A DNA stretch of 64,000 nt, from the IMG/VR virus record IMGVR_UViG_3300006925_000013, positions 1-64,000 of that record; one strand, written 5' to 3'. Each line of letters starts with the position of its first letter. Position 1 is the first letter of the stretch. Source of the DNA: a virus. The position numbers and the translations under genes are program-made. The notes beneath the pieces are model-generated. The model saw nothing but the letters and a program-made list of their open reading frames with translations. It was not told where the DNA came from and made no database searches. Below are positions 6,760 through 15,229 of this stretch, piece after piece.

Positions 6760-7575
6760 ATGACAGTAGAAAACAAACTTATTAGTGATAATCTGGAAGA
6801 GATATCACAAGCCAAAGTAATGGCACGTTTGGCAGGACGCAGTTACCTAGACCCCGATGACCCTGAAAGAAAAAAGAAAAGACCTCCTGGATTTGGCAAA
6901 AAGAATCCAGTGTTCGTTTCTGTAGAGAATGCCCAAGCATGGGTATACTATGGAGCAGGTAAAATAGTTGTAGCATGTAGAGGGACAGAGCCAACTCAGT
7001 TCGCTGATGTTCTAGCAGACTTAAAGACTATTCCTGTAAGACACGATAGAAATGGTATGGTTCATTCAGGATTTTGGGAAGAGGCTAACAAAGTCTACCC
7101 AGGCATTCTAGAGGCAGTAAAGGCCGGTAGAAAGAAAGACGAAAAAGTATATGTATGTGGGCACAGTTTAGGCGGTGCTATGGCAGTTTTAGTAGCAGAA
7201 ATGTTATGCCACGACAAGATACCTGTTGAAGAACTTAGAACTTTTGGACAACCAAGAGTAGGAACAAGGAAGTTTAGAAGACATTTAGAAGGTTGTAAAA
7301 TAGGTTCATACCACAGATATGTAAATAACAACGACATTGTGCCTAGAGTACCACCTGCATTGTTTGGATTTGTACATGGTGGCAAACTAATGTACATCAA
7401 TAGTTATGGTAATATTAGAAACTCGACTATATGGCAAAGAATCAAAGACGGTTGGAGAGGCTTTTGGGCCGCATGTAAACAGTTTAAGTTCTTTGATTTT
7501 GTAGCAGATCACGGTATGCCACATTATATTCAGCATGTAGATAACCTAGATGAAGAGTCTCCGCAAGGTAAGTAG
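6760..7575 (+). CDS. class 3 lipase-like alpha/beta hydrolase
   Basis: The 271-residue protein shows a lipase class 3 pattern: CRGTEP for the oxyanion region, nucleophile elbow GHSLGG near residue 133, FGQPRVG after it, and NNDIVPRVPP with the likely catalytic Asp. A final His is present near GGKLMY or in DHGMPHY. It would hydrolyse acyl esters of lipids. No signal peptide is visible, so it acts in the cytoplasm or after lysis. Expression is from a late promoter with a GGTAGGAG ribosome-binding site. A lipase could aid membrane breakdown or lipid scavenging. Confidence 0.75.
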   Translation: MTVENKLISDNLEEISQAKVMARLAGRSYLDPDDPERKKKRPPGFGKKNPVFVSVENAQAWVYYGAGKIVVACRGTEPTQFADVLADLKTIPVRHDRNGMVHSGFWEEANKVYPGILEAVKAGRKKDEKVYVCGHSLGGAMAVLVAEMLCHDKIPVEELRTFGQPRVGTRKFRRHLEGCKIGSYHRYVNNNDIVPRVPPALFGFVHGGKLMYINSYGNIRNSTIWQRIKDGWRGFWAACKQFKFFDFVADHGMPHYIQHVDNLDEESPQGK

Positions 7576-7582
7576 ATAAATA
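7575..7582 (+). promoter_or_regulatory. late promoter GATAAATA
   Basis: The motif begins at the last base of the lipase stop codon. Predicted initiation is near 7588, giving a 17-base leader with AGGAGA before the ATG at 7605. Confidence 0.65.
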
Positions 7583-7604
7583 CTATTACAAATAGGAGAT
7601 CAAA

Positions 7605-7769
7605 ATGGATAAACTTAAAGATTGGATATTTGACAGAACACAAGAGAGAACCAGTTGGGACGGTGCAGTCCTAATAGGTGGTGGTATTGTAATGATACTA
7701 ATACCAACAAGTTTAATAGGTTGGGGCATGATTGCATATGGTGCCTGGACAATTTATAAAGAGGAATAA
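7605..7769 (+). CDS. small membrane protein, 54 aa
   Basis: The frame starts MDKLKDWIFDRTQERTSWDG, followed by about 30 hydrophobic residues (VLIGGGIVMILIPTSLIGWGMIAYGAW), enough for one long or two short membrane helices. It has its own late promoter and a good AGGAGA site, and its stop is one base before the next ATG. The layout resembles small inner-membrane phage proteins such as holin-like factors, but that is only a guess. Confidence 0.65.
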   Translation: MDKLKDWIFDRTQERTSWDGAVLIGGGIVMILIPTSLIGWGMIAYGAWTIYKEE

Positions 7770-7770
7770 G

Positions 7771-8082
7771 ATGAGTCACTATACATTAGCAACGCCATTA
7801 GATACATGGCAAAAGATTAGAGATGACATGGTTGCAAAAGGGGTAGACCCTGATGTAGCATTAGCGGCCGCTAAAGAAACACCAGCGGCAACTGGTAATA
7901 CACCCGTTGATGAAACAGAATACAAGTGTATTTTTTGCAGAGACGTTAGTGGTACTATTACACAGTACTTTGAGCATATTGAAAATGGAACATTGCACAA
8001 AGCAACTGGATACGATGCAAGTACTTTAGCAGATTCAGATCTAACTAGAGAAGAAATAGAAACCTTAGACGCAACATACTAA
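7771..8082 (+). CDS. small protein with C2H2-like zinc motif, 103 aa
   Basis: The central sequence CIFCRDVSGTITQYFEH...LH has Cys-x2-Cys and two His at spacing suited to a zinc finger. The remainder is polar and acidic. The ATG at 7771 directly follows the upstream stop with AGAGGAATAAG as ribosome-binding site; an upstream in-frame start at 7732 lies inside the previous gene and was rejected. Function is unknown; a structural zinc site is inferred. Confidence 0.65.
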   Translation: MSHYTLATPLDTWQKIRDDMVAKGVDPDVALAAAKETPAATGNTPVDETEYKCIFCRDVSGTITQYFEHIENGTLHKATGYDASTLADSDLTREEIETLDATY

Positions 8083-8083
8083 G

Positions 8084-8983
8084 ATGAACTATAAAGAAGT
8101 CATAGAAGCCTTGCATAAAAAGAGGCTAGACGCAGAAGCCGGTGGCGGCGGAGGCGGTGCTGGAGCAGGCGGCGGAGCCGCAGGTGGTTCTGGTGGTGCA
8201 TCTGCTGGTGGTAGTGCAACAGGTTCAAGTGGAGACGGTGGGTCTGCAGACGGAGGTAGCACTGGCGACAGTGGCACAACTTCATCCGCTGACTCCACTT
8301 CTTCAGAGCCAACTACATCACGAGGCGGTTTCTTTGTAGGCTATGGCGGTTACTGGAGTCCTCCAGGCAAAAAGAAAAAGAAGAAGAAAAAGAAAGCAAA
8401 AGTAGGTTCAGTCAAAGACGGCATTTATGAAGGTGATATCATTGATGCTAGAGACAAGTTTGGTAAGCCAGCACCAGAAATCAAAGTAATGGCAAGAATT
8501 ACTTTACCTAATAAACAAACTGATTGGTTGCCAGCCTATTCAGGTAAGGATTTAGCATTTGCTAAAGACAAAGCAAAAAGATTAATAAATCCTGTACAAC
8601 AAGGTGTTAGTCCTCTTAAACCTGAAGATGTTAAGATTTCAGTTGATGGTGTATACATTGCTATACCTGAATTACAAATTACTGAAAGCCAGGAAGAAAT
8701 TAGCACACTAGAAGATAAACTTTATAAGTTAGAAGGTGCATTAGGTATGGCAAGAAACATTACTAGAGATATTAAGTATGTGGATACACACATTGAAATT
8801 ATATCTAAGTTGGCCGGTGTAGCAGAAGATGTAGGCTTAGAGTTAGACAAATACGATGAAAGCAAAGTATTAGAACTAAAGAATGATTTAGAGTCTGCTA
8901 TATATCAATTAGAAGAACCATTCGAAGACGCAATCCGCGACATTCAAAACAAAATTGACGAACTCGAATACGAGGACAATTAA
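8084..8983 (+). CDS. Gly/Ser-rich protein with poly-Lys block and coiled-coil tail
   Basis: The 299-residue protein has a short helical start, a low-complexity Gly/Ala/Ser/Thr segment (about 20-85), the motif GGFFVGYGGYWSPPG, nine lysines in a row (about 96-104), a compact middle part and C-terminal helices with heptad character (about 195-299). The flexible Gly-rich segment followed by a basic block resembles virion or DNA-associated linkers. It follows the previous stop by one base and shares a TAATG junction with the next gene. No family recognised. Confidence 0.65.
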   Translation: MNYKEVIEALHKKRLDAEAGGGGGGAGAGGGAAGGSGGASAGGSATGSSGDGGSADGGSTGDSGTTSSADSTSSEPTTSRGGFFVGYGGYWSPPGKKKKKKKKKAKVGSVKDGIYEGDIIDARDKFGKPAPEIKVMARITLPNKQTDWLPAYSGKDLAFAKDKAKRLINPVQQGVSPLKPEDVKISVDGVYIAIPELQITESQEEISTLEDKLYKLEGALGMARNITRDIKYVDTHIEIISKLAGVAEDVGLELDKYDESKVLELKNDLESAIYQLEEPFEDAIRDIQNKIDELEYEDN

Positions 8984-9612
8984 TGTTTACCTCTAAAGAG
9001 GAATTTTTTAAACATAATCCTGAGCGTAGAGTTCTTAATAGAGTACAAGGTCAAATATTTACACCAGAAGAGTGTGATATTATCTATAATCAATTCCCTA
9101 AAGATCCATTTCATCAAGCAACTGTATTTAATATTGCTATGGAAGGCGATAAAATAGTTGATGTTGACGAAAAATATCGACCAGATATGAGCAAAAGAAC
9201 CGAAACTATAGTTGATCTTGGCGATACTCATTCAAATTCTTACTTTGGTGATACTGTTATTACTGGTAGGGACTTTTTAAAAAGTAAATTAGATCATTGG
9301 ATATGCGGTAATTTTGATCAGTGGGCAAAGGTTATTAGGTATGAAACAGGTGACTTCTTAAGGAACCACATTGATTCAGGAGATACCGAAATACTTAAAA
9401 AACGCCAATGGACATTGATTATTCAGTTGTCTGATGAAAGCGATTACACTGGTGGCGATGTTGTAATAGGTGATTGGATTATTCCTAAGCAAAAAGGTTT
9501 TGTGTGTTTATTTAATGGCGGTCATGTTCCACATGAAATTACTGAAGTCACTTCTGGCGAACGCAGATCATTTATCACTTGGTTAAGCGAAAAAGACTTG
9601 ACTTTTCTATAA
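8983..9612 (+). CDS. prolyl 4-hydroxylase-like 2OG-Fe(II) oxygenase
   Basis: The 209-residue protein carries the P4H core: NHIDSGD with iron ligands H129 and D131, TGGDVVIGD, then VPHEITEV with distal H184 and a basic 2OG ligand in GERRSF. Family members hydroxylate proline in proteins or related substrates. A collagen-like fibre protein at 29722 offers an obvious speculative substrate. Translation is coupled to the preceding gene by a TAATG overlap. A sigma70-like promoter for the next gene begins in its last codons. Confidence 0.8.
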   Translation: MFTSKEEFFKHNPERRVLNRVQGQIFTPEECDIIYNQFPKDPFHQATVFNIAMEGDKIVDVDEKYRPDMSKRTETIVDLGDTHSNSYFGDTVITGRDFLKSKLDHWICGNFDQWAKVIRYETGDFLRNHIDSGDTEILKKRQWTLIIQLSDESDYTGGDVVIGDWIIPKQKGFVCLFNGGHVPHEITEVTSGERRSFITWLSEKDLTFL

Positions 9613-9626
9613 AAATTCCATATAAT
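9598..9626 (+). promoter_or_regulatory. sigma70-like promoter
   Basis: TTGACT (9598-9603) and TATAAT (9621-9626) are separated by 17 bp. The -35 element is inside the end of the oxygenase gene. Initiation near 9633 gives a short leader containing TGGAG before the ATG at 9649. Confidence 0.8.
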
Positions 9627-9648
9627 ATTACTTTACTGGAGTAATCTT

Positions 9649-10188
9649 ATGGCCACACATGCGATGATAGATATAGAAACACTAGGCACTGAGCCTGATT
9701 GTGTTGTACTATCTGTGGGTGCAGTAAAATTTGATCCATATAAACTAACAGACCCACATGCTAAAACATTATGGCGTCCAAGTGCTGACGAACAGATGGA
9801 TGCTGATCGTAGTGTGTTAGACGACACACTCAAATGGTGGGCAGGACAACCGCAACACATTCAAGACGAAGCATTCACAGAAGACAACAGAATTACTTTA
9901 GATCAATTCTTTAAAGATCTCAATAAATATTTAGTGGGTGTTGATAAAATATGGTGTCAAGGCCCGCAGTTCGATATGGTAATATTAGAAAATTTGTACA
10001 AGCAGTTTGGTCATCACATGAATTGGGCCTTCTGGCAGGTAATGGATTGCAGAACTATATTTAATATGATGCCTGTTGATCCTCGTAAAGCCATACAACA
10101 AAATCTTCATAGTGCAGACGAAGACGCATATTATCAAGCAGTATGTGTGCAAGGTGTTTATCAACACTGGTCTATTGAGGGAAGATGA
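9649..10188 (+). CDS. DEDD-type 3'-5' exonuclease
   Basis: The protein begins MATHAMIDIETLGT, an Exo I motif with the first D and E. GPQFDMVILENLY is the second acidic motif, and HSADEDAYYQA supplies the last His/Asp pair, so the DEDD nuclease site looks complete at 179 aa. It resembles phage DexA and Rv2179c-type exonucleases that degrade DNA or RNA from the 3' end. An early-type promoter precedes it, suggesting action before late gene expression, for example on host nucleic acid. It overlaps the next gene by four bases. Confidence 0.75.
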   Translation: MATHAMIDIETLGTEPDCVVLSVGAVKFDPYKLTDPHAKTLWRPSADEQMDADRSVLDDTLKWWAGQPQHIQDEAFTEDNRITLDQFFKDLNKYLVGVDKIWCQGPQFDMVILENLYKQFGHHMNWAFWQVMDCRTIFNMMPVDPRKAIQQNLHSADEDAYYQAVCVQGVYQHWSIEGR

Positions 10189-11315
10189 TATTCTTACTTG
10201 CTAAAAAAGATTATCCTAAACCAAAATTCTTAACATGTCAGTATGAGAATGACGATATATGTTTGTATCTAGATGGTTACTGGGAGACTACTGACACAGG
10301 TTTTTACAAAGGTTTCAAGTATGAGTATGTAAAAATTGATATTGTAGATGGCTCAATAGATATATCTATGCCTTTATATCATCAAAGTAAAACATATTTT
10401 AATAATGACACAGGACTGTTATTAACTAATAATTATTGTTTCTATGACAATAACACACCTTGCAGTATAGATCATTTTAAATATGACGGCCAATCACATT
10501 TTACTGAATCAATTATTCCTGATTTTGGATTTGAAGATATTACATTTGAAACAGCCGCAAAAATTATAGAAGAAAAAATAGCAGAAAGAATTTCATCTGC
10601 CTGTTCTGAGTATAATAAATCTGCATTGTTTTTTAGTGGCGGACTAGATACAGCAGTAGTCCTAGCAATAATTAAAAAATATAAATTTCCTATATCAATA
10701 AATTATTCTACAAGTGGATTAGAAATACCCGACCTTGTTAAAATACACACAAAGAATTATAGAACACCATTATATAATGAATACTTAAACAGATATATTG
10801 CATACAAAGAATGTATAGTCAGTGAGCCTTTTACAGCAATGCTAACTGGATTCGTAGGAGGCATTGAAACATTAAGGTTTCCGCACCATGCTACTTCTAT
10901 AATGAATTGCTTTGGCTTAGATTATCATGAAGAATTAAATAAACACCCTAATTCTTATCTGTATAACTTTCATATTAGTGAAACTATACCAGACGACTTT
11001 CCTATATACGAAGGCACAGATATAACAGAAGCAAAGAAATTTGTACTAAATCAAATATTGCATAACAAAGAAATACTATCTATTGACTATCACAATATAA
11101 TATCGCCATGGCGAGTTCCTGAGATACCACAATTAATGTTGGGTTTGTCTATTGATGACTTGACGCAACAAACATTTTGTAGTACAATACACAAAGTTAT
11201 TATAGAAAACACTTTTCCTGATATCATCAAAATGGTACCAGATCAAAAATACGAATCTATAAATAATTACAAAGCATTTCCGCCTGACAAAAGAAGGTGG
11301 GGAGATATTAACTAG
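10185..11315 (+). CDS. PP-loop ATPase, asparagine-synthetase-like, no glutaminase domain
   Basis: The 376-residue protein contains [11 protein letters not shown] at about residue 149, the ATP-pyrophosphatase loop. The overall pattern resembles the synthetase half of asparagine synthetase-like proteins. There is no N-terminal Cys nucleophile, so it would have to use free ammonia or another nucleophile. Substrate unknown. The AT-rich codon use and clustered Ile/Asn/Tyr codons differ slightly from neighbours. It sits between an exonuclease and clpP in one operon. Confidence 0.6.
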   Translation: MIFLLAKKDYPKPKFLTCQYENDDICLYLDGYWETTDTGFYKGFKYEYVKIDIVDGSIDISMPLYHQSKTYFNNDTGLLLTNNYCFYDNNTPCSIDHFKYDGQSHFTESIIPDFGFEDITFETAAKIIEEKIAERISSACSEYNKSALFFSGGLDTAVVLAIIKKYKFPISINYSTSGLEIPDLVKIHTKNYRTPLYNEYLNRYIAYKECIVSEPFTAMLTGFVGGIETLRFPHHATSIMNCFGLDYHEELNKHPNSYLYNFHISETIPDDFPIYEGTDITEAKKFVLNQILHNKEILSIDYHNIISPWRVPEIPQLMLGLSIDDLTQQTFCSTIHKVIIENTFPDIIKMVPDQKYESINNYKAFPPDKRRWGDIN

Positions 11316-11323
11316 GAGCAACA

Positions 11324-11914
11324 ATGAATTTTATACCTTATGTAGTAGAAAAAGTAGCAGGTGGCGAACGTAGTTACGACATCTACAGCAGATTATTAAA
11401 AGAAAGAATTGTATTTTTAAATGGCGAAGTAAACGATCAGGTATCAAATAGTATTTGTGCTCAGTTACTTTTCTTAGAAGCAGAAGACAGTACAGAAGAT
11501 ATTAATTTTTATATTAACTCACCAGGTGGCGTAGTTACTGCTGGTATGGCAATGTATGACACAATGCAATATATCAAACCAGATGTGTCAACTATTGTTA
11601 TGGGGCAGGCATGTAGTATGGGCAGTCTACTTGCAACAGCAGGAGCACCTGGTAAAAGATTTATGCTACCAAAAGCAAGACATATGATACACCAGCCAAG
11701 TGGTGGTGCAAGAGGACAGCAATCAGATATCGAAATTGCCGCACAAGAAATACGCAGAATGCGAACAGAATTAACTGAGATCTATGTAAAACATAACAGC
11801 AAAGGAAAAACCTTTGAAGAGGTTAATGCTGACATAGAACGTGATAATTTTATGACAGCCAATGAGGCGTTAGATTACGGGTTGATAGACGAGATTGTTG
11901 ATAAACGTCCATAG
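11324..11914 (+). CDS. clpP: ATP-dependent Clp protease proteolytic subunit
   Basis: The 196-residue protein aligns along its length with ClpP. It has the catalytic Ser in ACSMGS (S98), His in MIHQP (H123) and a downstream Asp in the DRDNFM-like segment ([18 protein letters not shown]). INSPGG and the heptamer-forming regions are present. ClpP forms a 14-mer chamber fed by an AAA+ unfoldase; a phage ClpA lies at 26065. The ATG follows TAGGAG. It could remodel host or phage proteins during infection. Confidence 0.9.
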   Translation: MNFIPYVVEKVAGGERSYDIYSRLLKERIVFLNGEVNDQVSNSICAQLLFLEAEDSTEDINFYINSPGGVVTAGMAMYDTMQYIKPDVSTIVMGQACSMGSLLATAGAPGKRFMLPKARHMIHQPSGGARGQQSDIEIAAQEIRRMRTELTEIYVKHNSKGKTFEEVNADIERDNFMTANEALDYGLIDEIVDKRP

Positions 11915-11921
11915 TAAAACA

Positions 11922-11929
11922 GATAAATA
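11922..11929 (+). promoter_or_regulatory. late promoter GATAAATA (leaderless)
   Basis: Five bases (TCTGT) separate the motif from the ATG at 11935, placing predicted initiation on the start codon. Confidence 0.7.
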
Positions 11930-11934
11930 TCTGT

Positions 11935-12099
11935 ATGGATCTATTAAAAGAATTTAAACCTCAAGTCTATACACCTAAAAAAGTAAACAAAGAAGGCTAC
12001 GACGAAGACGGGGTACTTCACGATAAGTGCGGTACACCTGATTGTTGCCAGTCTTGTGATACTGCTGAGGAGCAGGACAATGACAAAACCATCGATTGA
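11935..12099 (+). CDS. Cys-rich small protein, 54 aa, leaderless
   Basis: The frame encodes MDLLKEFKPQVYTPKK and a C-terminal cluster CGTPDCCQSC with four Cys in ten residues, suited to metal or disulfide binding. Late-promoter spacing fixes the start, and there is no Shine-Dalgarno site. Its last 20 bases overlap the next gene, which has its own GAGGAGC site inside this frame. Confidence 0.65.
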   Translation: MDLLKEFKPQVYTPKKVNKEGYDEDGVLHDKCGTPDCCQSCDTAEEQDNDKTID

Positions 12100-12910
12100 T
12101 TTAACATTTCTAAAGTATAAAAATTCTATACAAGATCCTGATATATTTGATAACTTTCTATCATTAGGATTCAGACAAGCAAACGAAAGCCTAGAAGATG
12201 TGTCTTCATGGCATACCGCCGGCGGTGTTATACTGCATGTAAAAACTGTAATTAACGAGAATAGCGGTGTATATGGATTAGGCTTTTTTAGTGATGAACC
12301 AGATGGGTTTCAAGAGTTAGAAGATCCTAATGGTTTCTCATTAACTGTGGCAGGCGAACATGCAATGGAGTCTTATTTAAATGATTCCTTTGATAGAAGA
12401 AACGTAACACGTGACCCCAGTGAGTTAATTAATTTTTATGGGTTAGTGTATCATACTAATAATATGCAAGAAACCATAGACTTTTATATGGCTAATTGGG
12501 AATGGCAAATACTAGAGCAAGAAGAAAAATACACTTTATTAACCAGTTCTAATAGCAGAAGTATTATAAAGTTCGTTGAAGCAGAAAACAATGCAATACA
12601 GACGGCGTATGTAGGCGTAAAAGACATTAAACACCTCAGGTCACAACTGTCTTTTGAGGACTATAACATTGTAAATCCAGGAAGATCTAAACTGAATAAT
12701 TACAAACTACCTGCAGGATTTAACGAAAGTATTATTAACAATTATCAACTATCAATTGGCGGTAGAAATCAAAACTTTGCTATTGAGTTTTGTGTAAAGA
12801 ATGCTTTACCAAACTTAGATATGATTTTTAGCCAACGTTTTGCATTTAATACATTAAGTCAAACAAACTATGACAAATTCTACGAAACCACTGAACCAAG
12901 TATACTCTGA
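12080..12910 (+). CDS. VOC-like (glyoxalase-fold) protein
   Basis: The 276-residue protein has two segments that look like vicinal-oxygen-chelate modules, for example FYGLVYHTNNMQETIDFYMANW followed by a short beta pattern and VGVKDIKHLRSQL. VOC proteins are metal-dependent dioxygenases, isomerases or binding proteins. Metal ligands are not clearly readable, so function remains open. I chose the ATG at 12080 after GAGGAGC over an upstream in-frame start inside the Cys-rich gene. It overlaps the next gene by 41 bases. Confidence 0.5.
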   Translation: MTKPSIDLTFLKYKNSIQDPDIFDNFLSLGFRQANESLEDVSSWHTAGGVILHVKTVINENSGVYGLGFFSDEPDGFQELEDPNGFSLTVAGEHAMESYLNDSFDRRNVTRDPSELINFYGLVYHTNNMQETIDFYMANWEWQILEQEEKYTLLTSSNSRSIIKFVEAENNAIQTAYVGVKDIKHLRSQLSFEDYNIVNPGRSKLNNYKLPAGFNESIINNYQLSIGGRNQNFAIEFCVKNALPNLDMIFSQRFAFNTLSQTNYDKFYETTEPSIL

Positions 12911-13160
12911 CGAAGAAAGCAATATAATCTTTGGTAAACTTGACCCTACATTAGAAGAAAGAACCTTTGGTATGAATTCACTATGGGAGTCCTTTAAGTA
13001 CAAGGCACCTATAAATAATAAGGCACATCATAAATTGTCTAGAGAGTTTTGTTTAAAAGAAAAATTAAAGATATATGATGTAATGATTAGGGGAAGACAG
13101 ATAGGTTTCAAAGATAAAATGGCTTACACTAAGTATCTTTTAAAAGTAAAAAATGTTTAA
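12870..13160 (+). CDS. hypothetical protein, 96 aa
   Basis: A basic protein (MTNSTKPLNQVYSDEESNIIFGK...) with a Lys-rich C-terminal half and no recognised motif. It begins 41 bases before the end of the previous gene and overlaps the next by eight, so it belongs to one tightly packed unit. Confidence 0.6.
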   Translation: MTNSTKPLNQVYSDEESNIIFGKLDPTLEERTFGMNSLWESFKYKAPINNKAHHKLSREFCLKEKLKIYDVMIRGRQIGFKDKMAYTKYLLKVKNV

Positions 13161-13482
13161 TGATTTTAGCAAATACAATGATGAGGAACTTCTTACTCAC
13201 ATAGACGATTTGTCTAAGAAGTTACTTACTGCTAATCCAAACTATCCTGCTTTCAGACAGTTAGAAGAGTATATTAACGAAGCAAGATTTGAATATAGAG
13301 AACGTATTCAATTGAACATGGCAAAAAAAGATATAGAAGAGGGTGTCGGTGTATACGAAATAGGCGAAGGTGAAATGGAAGTACAACCTGATCCTGTACC
13401 TGAGGAAGTTAAAGAAGAATTAAGACAAACAGCAATTACAAAATTACTAGCACAACATTATGTTTATAACAACAAGAAATAA
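13153..13482 (+). CDS. hypothetical protein, 109 aa
   Basis: An acidic, helix-rich protein (MFNDFSKYNDEELLTHIDDLSKKLL) with a Glu/Pro-rich stretch near residue 75 and a basic end. No family recognised. It overlaps genes on both sides, and its composition suggests a small structural or scaffold-type protein, but nothing confirms that. Confidence 0.6.
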   Translation: MFNDFSKYNDEELLTHIDDLSKKLLTANPNYPAFRQLEEYINEARFEYRERIQLNMAKKDIEEGVGVYEIGEGEMEVQPDPVPEEVKEELRQTAITKLLAQHYVYNNKK

Positions 13483-14200
13483 TTACACTAAAATAACAAA
13501 AGATATCTATATGATGAAAGTATTATCTAGTACAGAAGATACTATGTACTCTTTAGATATAATACCATACACAATCAATATTGAATTTACACTACTACCA
13601 GAAGATGGCTTTAAAGAAAAAGATGTTTCATACTATCATTCACTAAACTATCACAAAATGAATTTTATGCTAGAAGCAGTATTTGATAATTCATTAGTAT
13701 TTGATCCAGGAGGTGCTAATTTTGTTTTAAAGAATTGTATGGACTTAGATAATCCTTTAGTTTATGTTCCTAACACTGGCGATGCATGTTTAAATATAGT
13801 TTTACACTCTAAGTTTAATGCAATCACAGAGCATTGTTACATAGGTAATGTAGAAATCATTGACTTACGAACAAAAACCAGTTATACTTATACAGATGAT
13901 GAATTAAATTATGAGTATTTGCCTAGCATGGACACAATGATAGATGGTATAAAGTTCAATGAAATACCATGGTGGTTTAGAAATGACATATCCACATACG
14001 ATGGTAGTGCAAAAGATCAAGAAGAATATGATAACTTTATGGCAAACCATTTTGAAAACACGCAACATCATGTAACAGAACCGTTTGACACAATTGAAAA
14101 CAAAGTTAGAACAATACTTAATCCAGAATCAAAAGACACAGGCGAAATTATTAATTTAGATGAATACAAAAAGAAATCATGGAAACCAAAGATCGTTTAG
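13460..14200 (+). CDS. hypothetical protein, 246 aa
   Basis: A largely beta-looking N-terminal half (LDIIPYTINIEFTLLPED) and a polar C-terminal region with many Asp/Asn residues. Tandem ATG codons at 13511 and 13514 are alternative starts; neither start has a strong ribosome-binding site. A DxGGANFVLKNC stretch may form a beta hairpin. I do not recognise a family. It overlaps the DnaE-like fragment by 22 bases. Confidence 0.55.
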   Translation: MFITTRNNYTKITKDIYMMKVLSSTEDTMYSLDIIPYTINIEFTLLPEDGFKEKDVSYYHSLNYHKMNFMLEAVFDNSLVFDPGGANFVLKNCMDLDNPLVYVPNTGDACLNIVLHSKFNAITEHCYIGNVEIIDLRTKTSYTYTDDELNYEYLPSMDTMIDGIKFNEIPWWFRNDISTYDGSAKDQEEYDNFMANHFENTQHHVTEPFDTIENKVRTILNPESKDTGEIINLDEYKKKSWKPKIV

Positions 14201-14715
14201 ATAAGTTCAGTAGAAGTCAAAACTGCGAAAACGTTGGCATTGAGTTGCTGTATAACAACAAAGTGCTAGAAGGCATTGACTTTATATCTACTGAAGACGT
14301 AAACACTTTTAATAGTAATTGCAATGAACTGGAAATAAATCCATTACAACTGTTAGCCAACATGGGCATCGACGTAGATACATATCATACCAGTATGCAA
14401 TCACAATGGATGATTCCAGATCACTATAAAGATATAGATATCGATCAATATGTTGTCCATAAACTACCACCCGAACCCACCCAAGATCAAATAAATAGAG
14501 TAGTAGATGAATTAGAACTGTATAGGGCCAGGAACCTATATCCTATTCTAAGGGCATTGATATATATTATTGATACCATGCGAAAACATGAGATTGTTTG
14601 GGGTGTTGGTAGAGGTAGTAGTGTTGCAAGTTATGTATTATACTTAATAGGCATACACAAAGTTGATAGCCTTAAATACAATTTAGACATTAAGGAATTT
14701 TTAAAAGATGAGTAA
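14179..14715 (+). CDS. DnaE-like fragment carrying a GRGSS motif
   Basis: The C-terminal part (about residues 138-178) reads WGVGRGSSVASYVLYLIG then VDSLKYNLDIKEFL. This closely mimics the GPGRGS...ITDIDPLKYDLLFERFL stretch of bacterial DNA polymerase III alpha, just before its catalytic PDxD motif. The protein ends there, so the palm aspartates are absent and it cannot polymerise. It may be a degraded polymerase piece kept for binding nucleotide, DNA or the host replisome. The gene is in frame, expressed within an operon and looks intact. Confidence 0.6.
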   Translation: METKDRLDKFSRSQNCENVGIELLYNNKVLEGIDFISTEDVNTFNSNCNELEINPLQLLANMGIDVDTYHTSMQSQWMIPDHYKDIDIDQYVVHKLPPEPTQDQINRVVDELELYRARNLYPILRALIYIIDTMRKHEIVWGVGRGSSVASYVLYLIGIHKVDSLKYNLDIKEFLKDE

Positions 14716-15229
14716 ACATTTAACAAGCAAAGGCAAAGTCATAGATATGGAATCTATTATTGCTCAGCAAGGCGATGCTCCTGCTATTGGCAACATGCCC
14801 GTAAATGGTAAAGGTGACCTCATCGGACCAGGTGGCCAAATTATCAAAACAGCAGATCAAAGAGCAAGAGATCATTATAAGAATGTTGATGGTTCTGAGT
14901 CTGGTCAAGTTAGTATTAAAAATGCACAACCATCCTTTAGTGGTGTAAATGCAGAACCTTCTGATTTATCACCAGAAGTCAAAACTGCCGCAACAGGCAA
15001 GTCAGAGGCTAAAATAAAGCCAGACCCAGTAGTTAAACAAGAACCTGTAAAACAAGAAGTTAAAATGCAAGAAGAAAAAGATGTAGAAGAACTTACTAAA
15101 ACACAGGTTGCAAAATCAAAAGCACAGGCACAAAGCAAAGAACCAATAGGGTATAAGGAGGTGGAACTGCCCAATGGAGATATAGAAATGGTGCCAATAT
15201 TTGAGGACGACTGGGAAGACGATGCATAG
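14708..15229 (+). CDS. low-complexity acidic/Lys-Gln-rich protein, 173 aa
   Basis: The N-terminal third (IAQQGDAPAIGNMPVNGKGD) looks ordered. The middle is rich in Lys, Gln, Glu and Val (VVKQEPVKQEVKMQEEKD) and probably extended or coiled, and the tail is very acidic (FEDDWEDDA). It overlaps the DnaE-like fragment by eight bases and the GroES-like gene by eight. The composition suits a virion-assembly or linker protein; no family recognised. Confidence 0.6.
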   Translation: MSKHLTSKGKVIDMESIIAQQGDAPAIGNMPVNGKGDLIGPGGQIIKTADQRARDHYKNVDGSESGQVSIKNAQPSFSGVNAEPSDLSPEVKTAATGKSEAKIKPDPVVKQEPVKQEVKMQEEKDVEELTKTQVAKSKAQAQSKEPIGYKEVELPNGDIEMVPIFEDDWEDDA

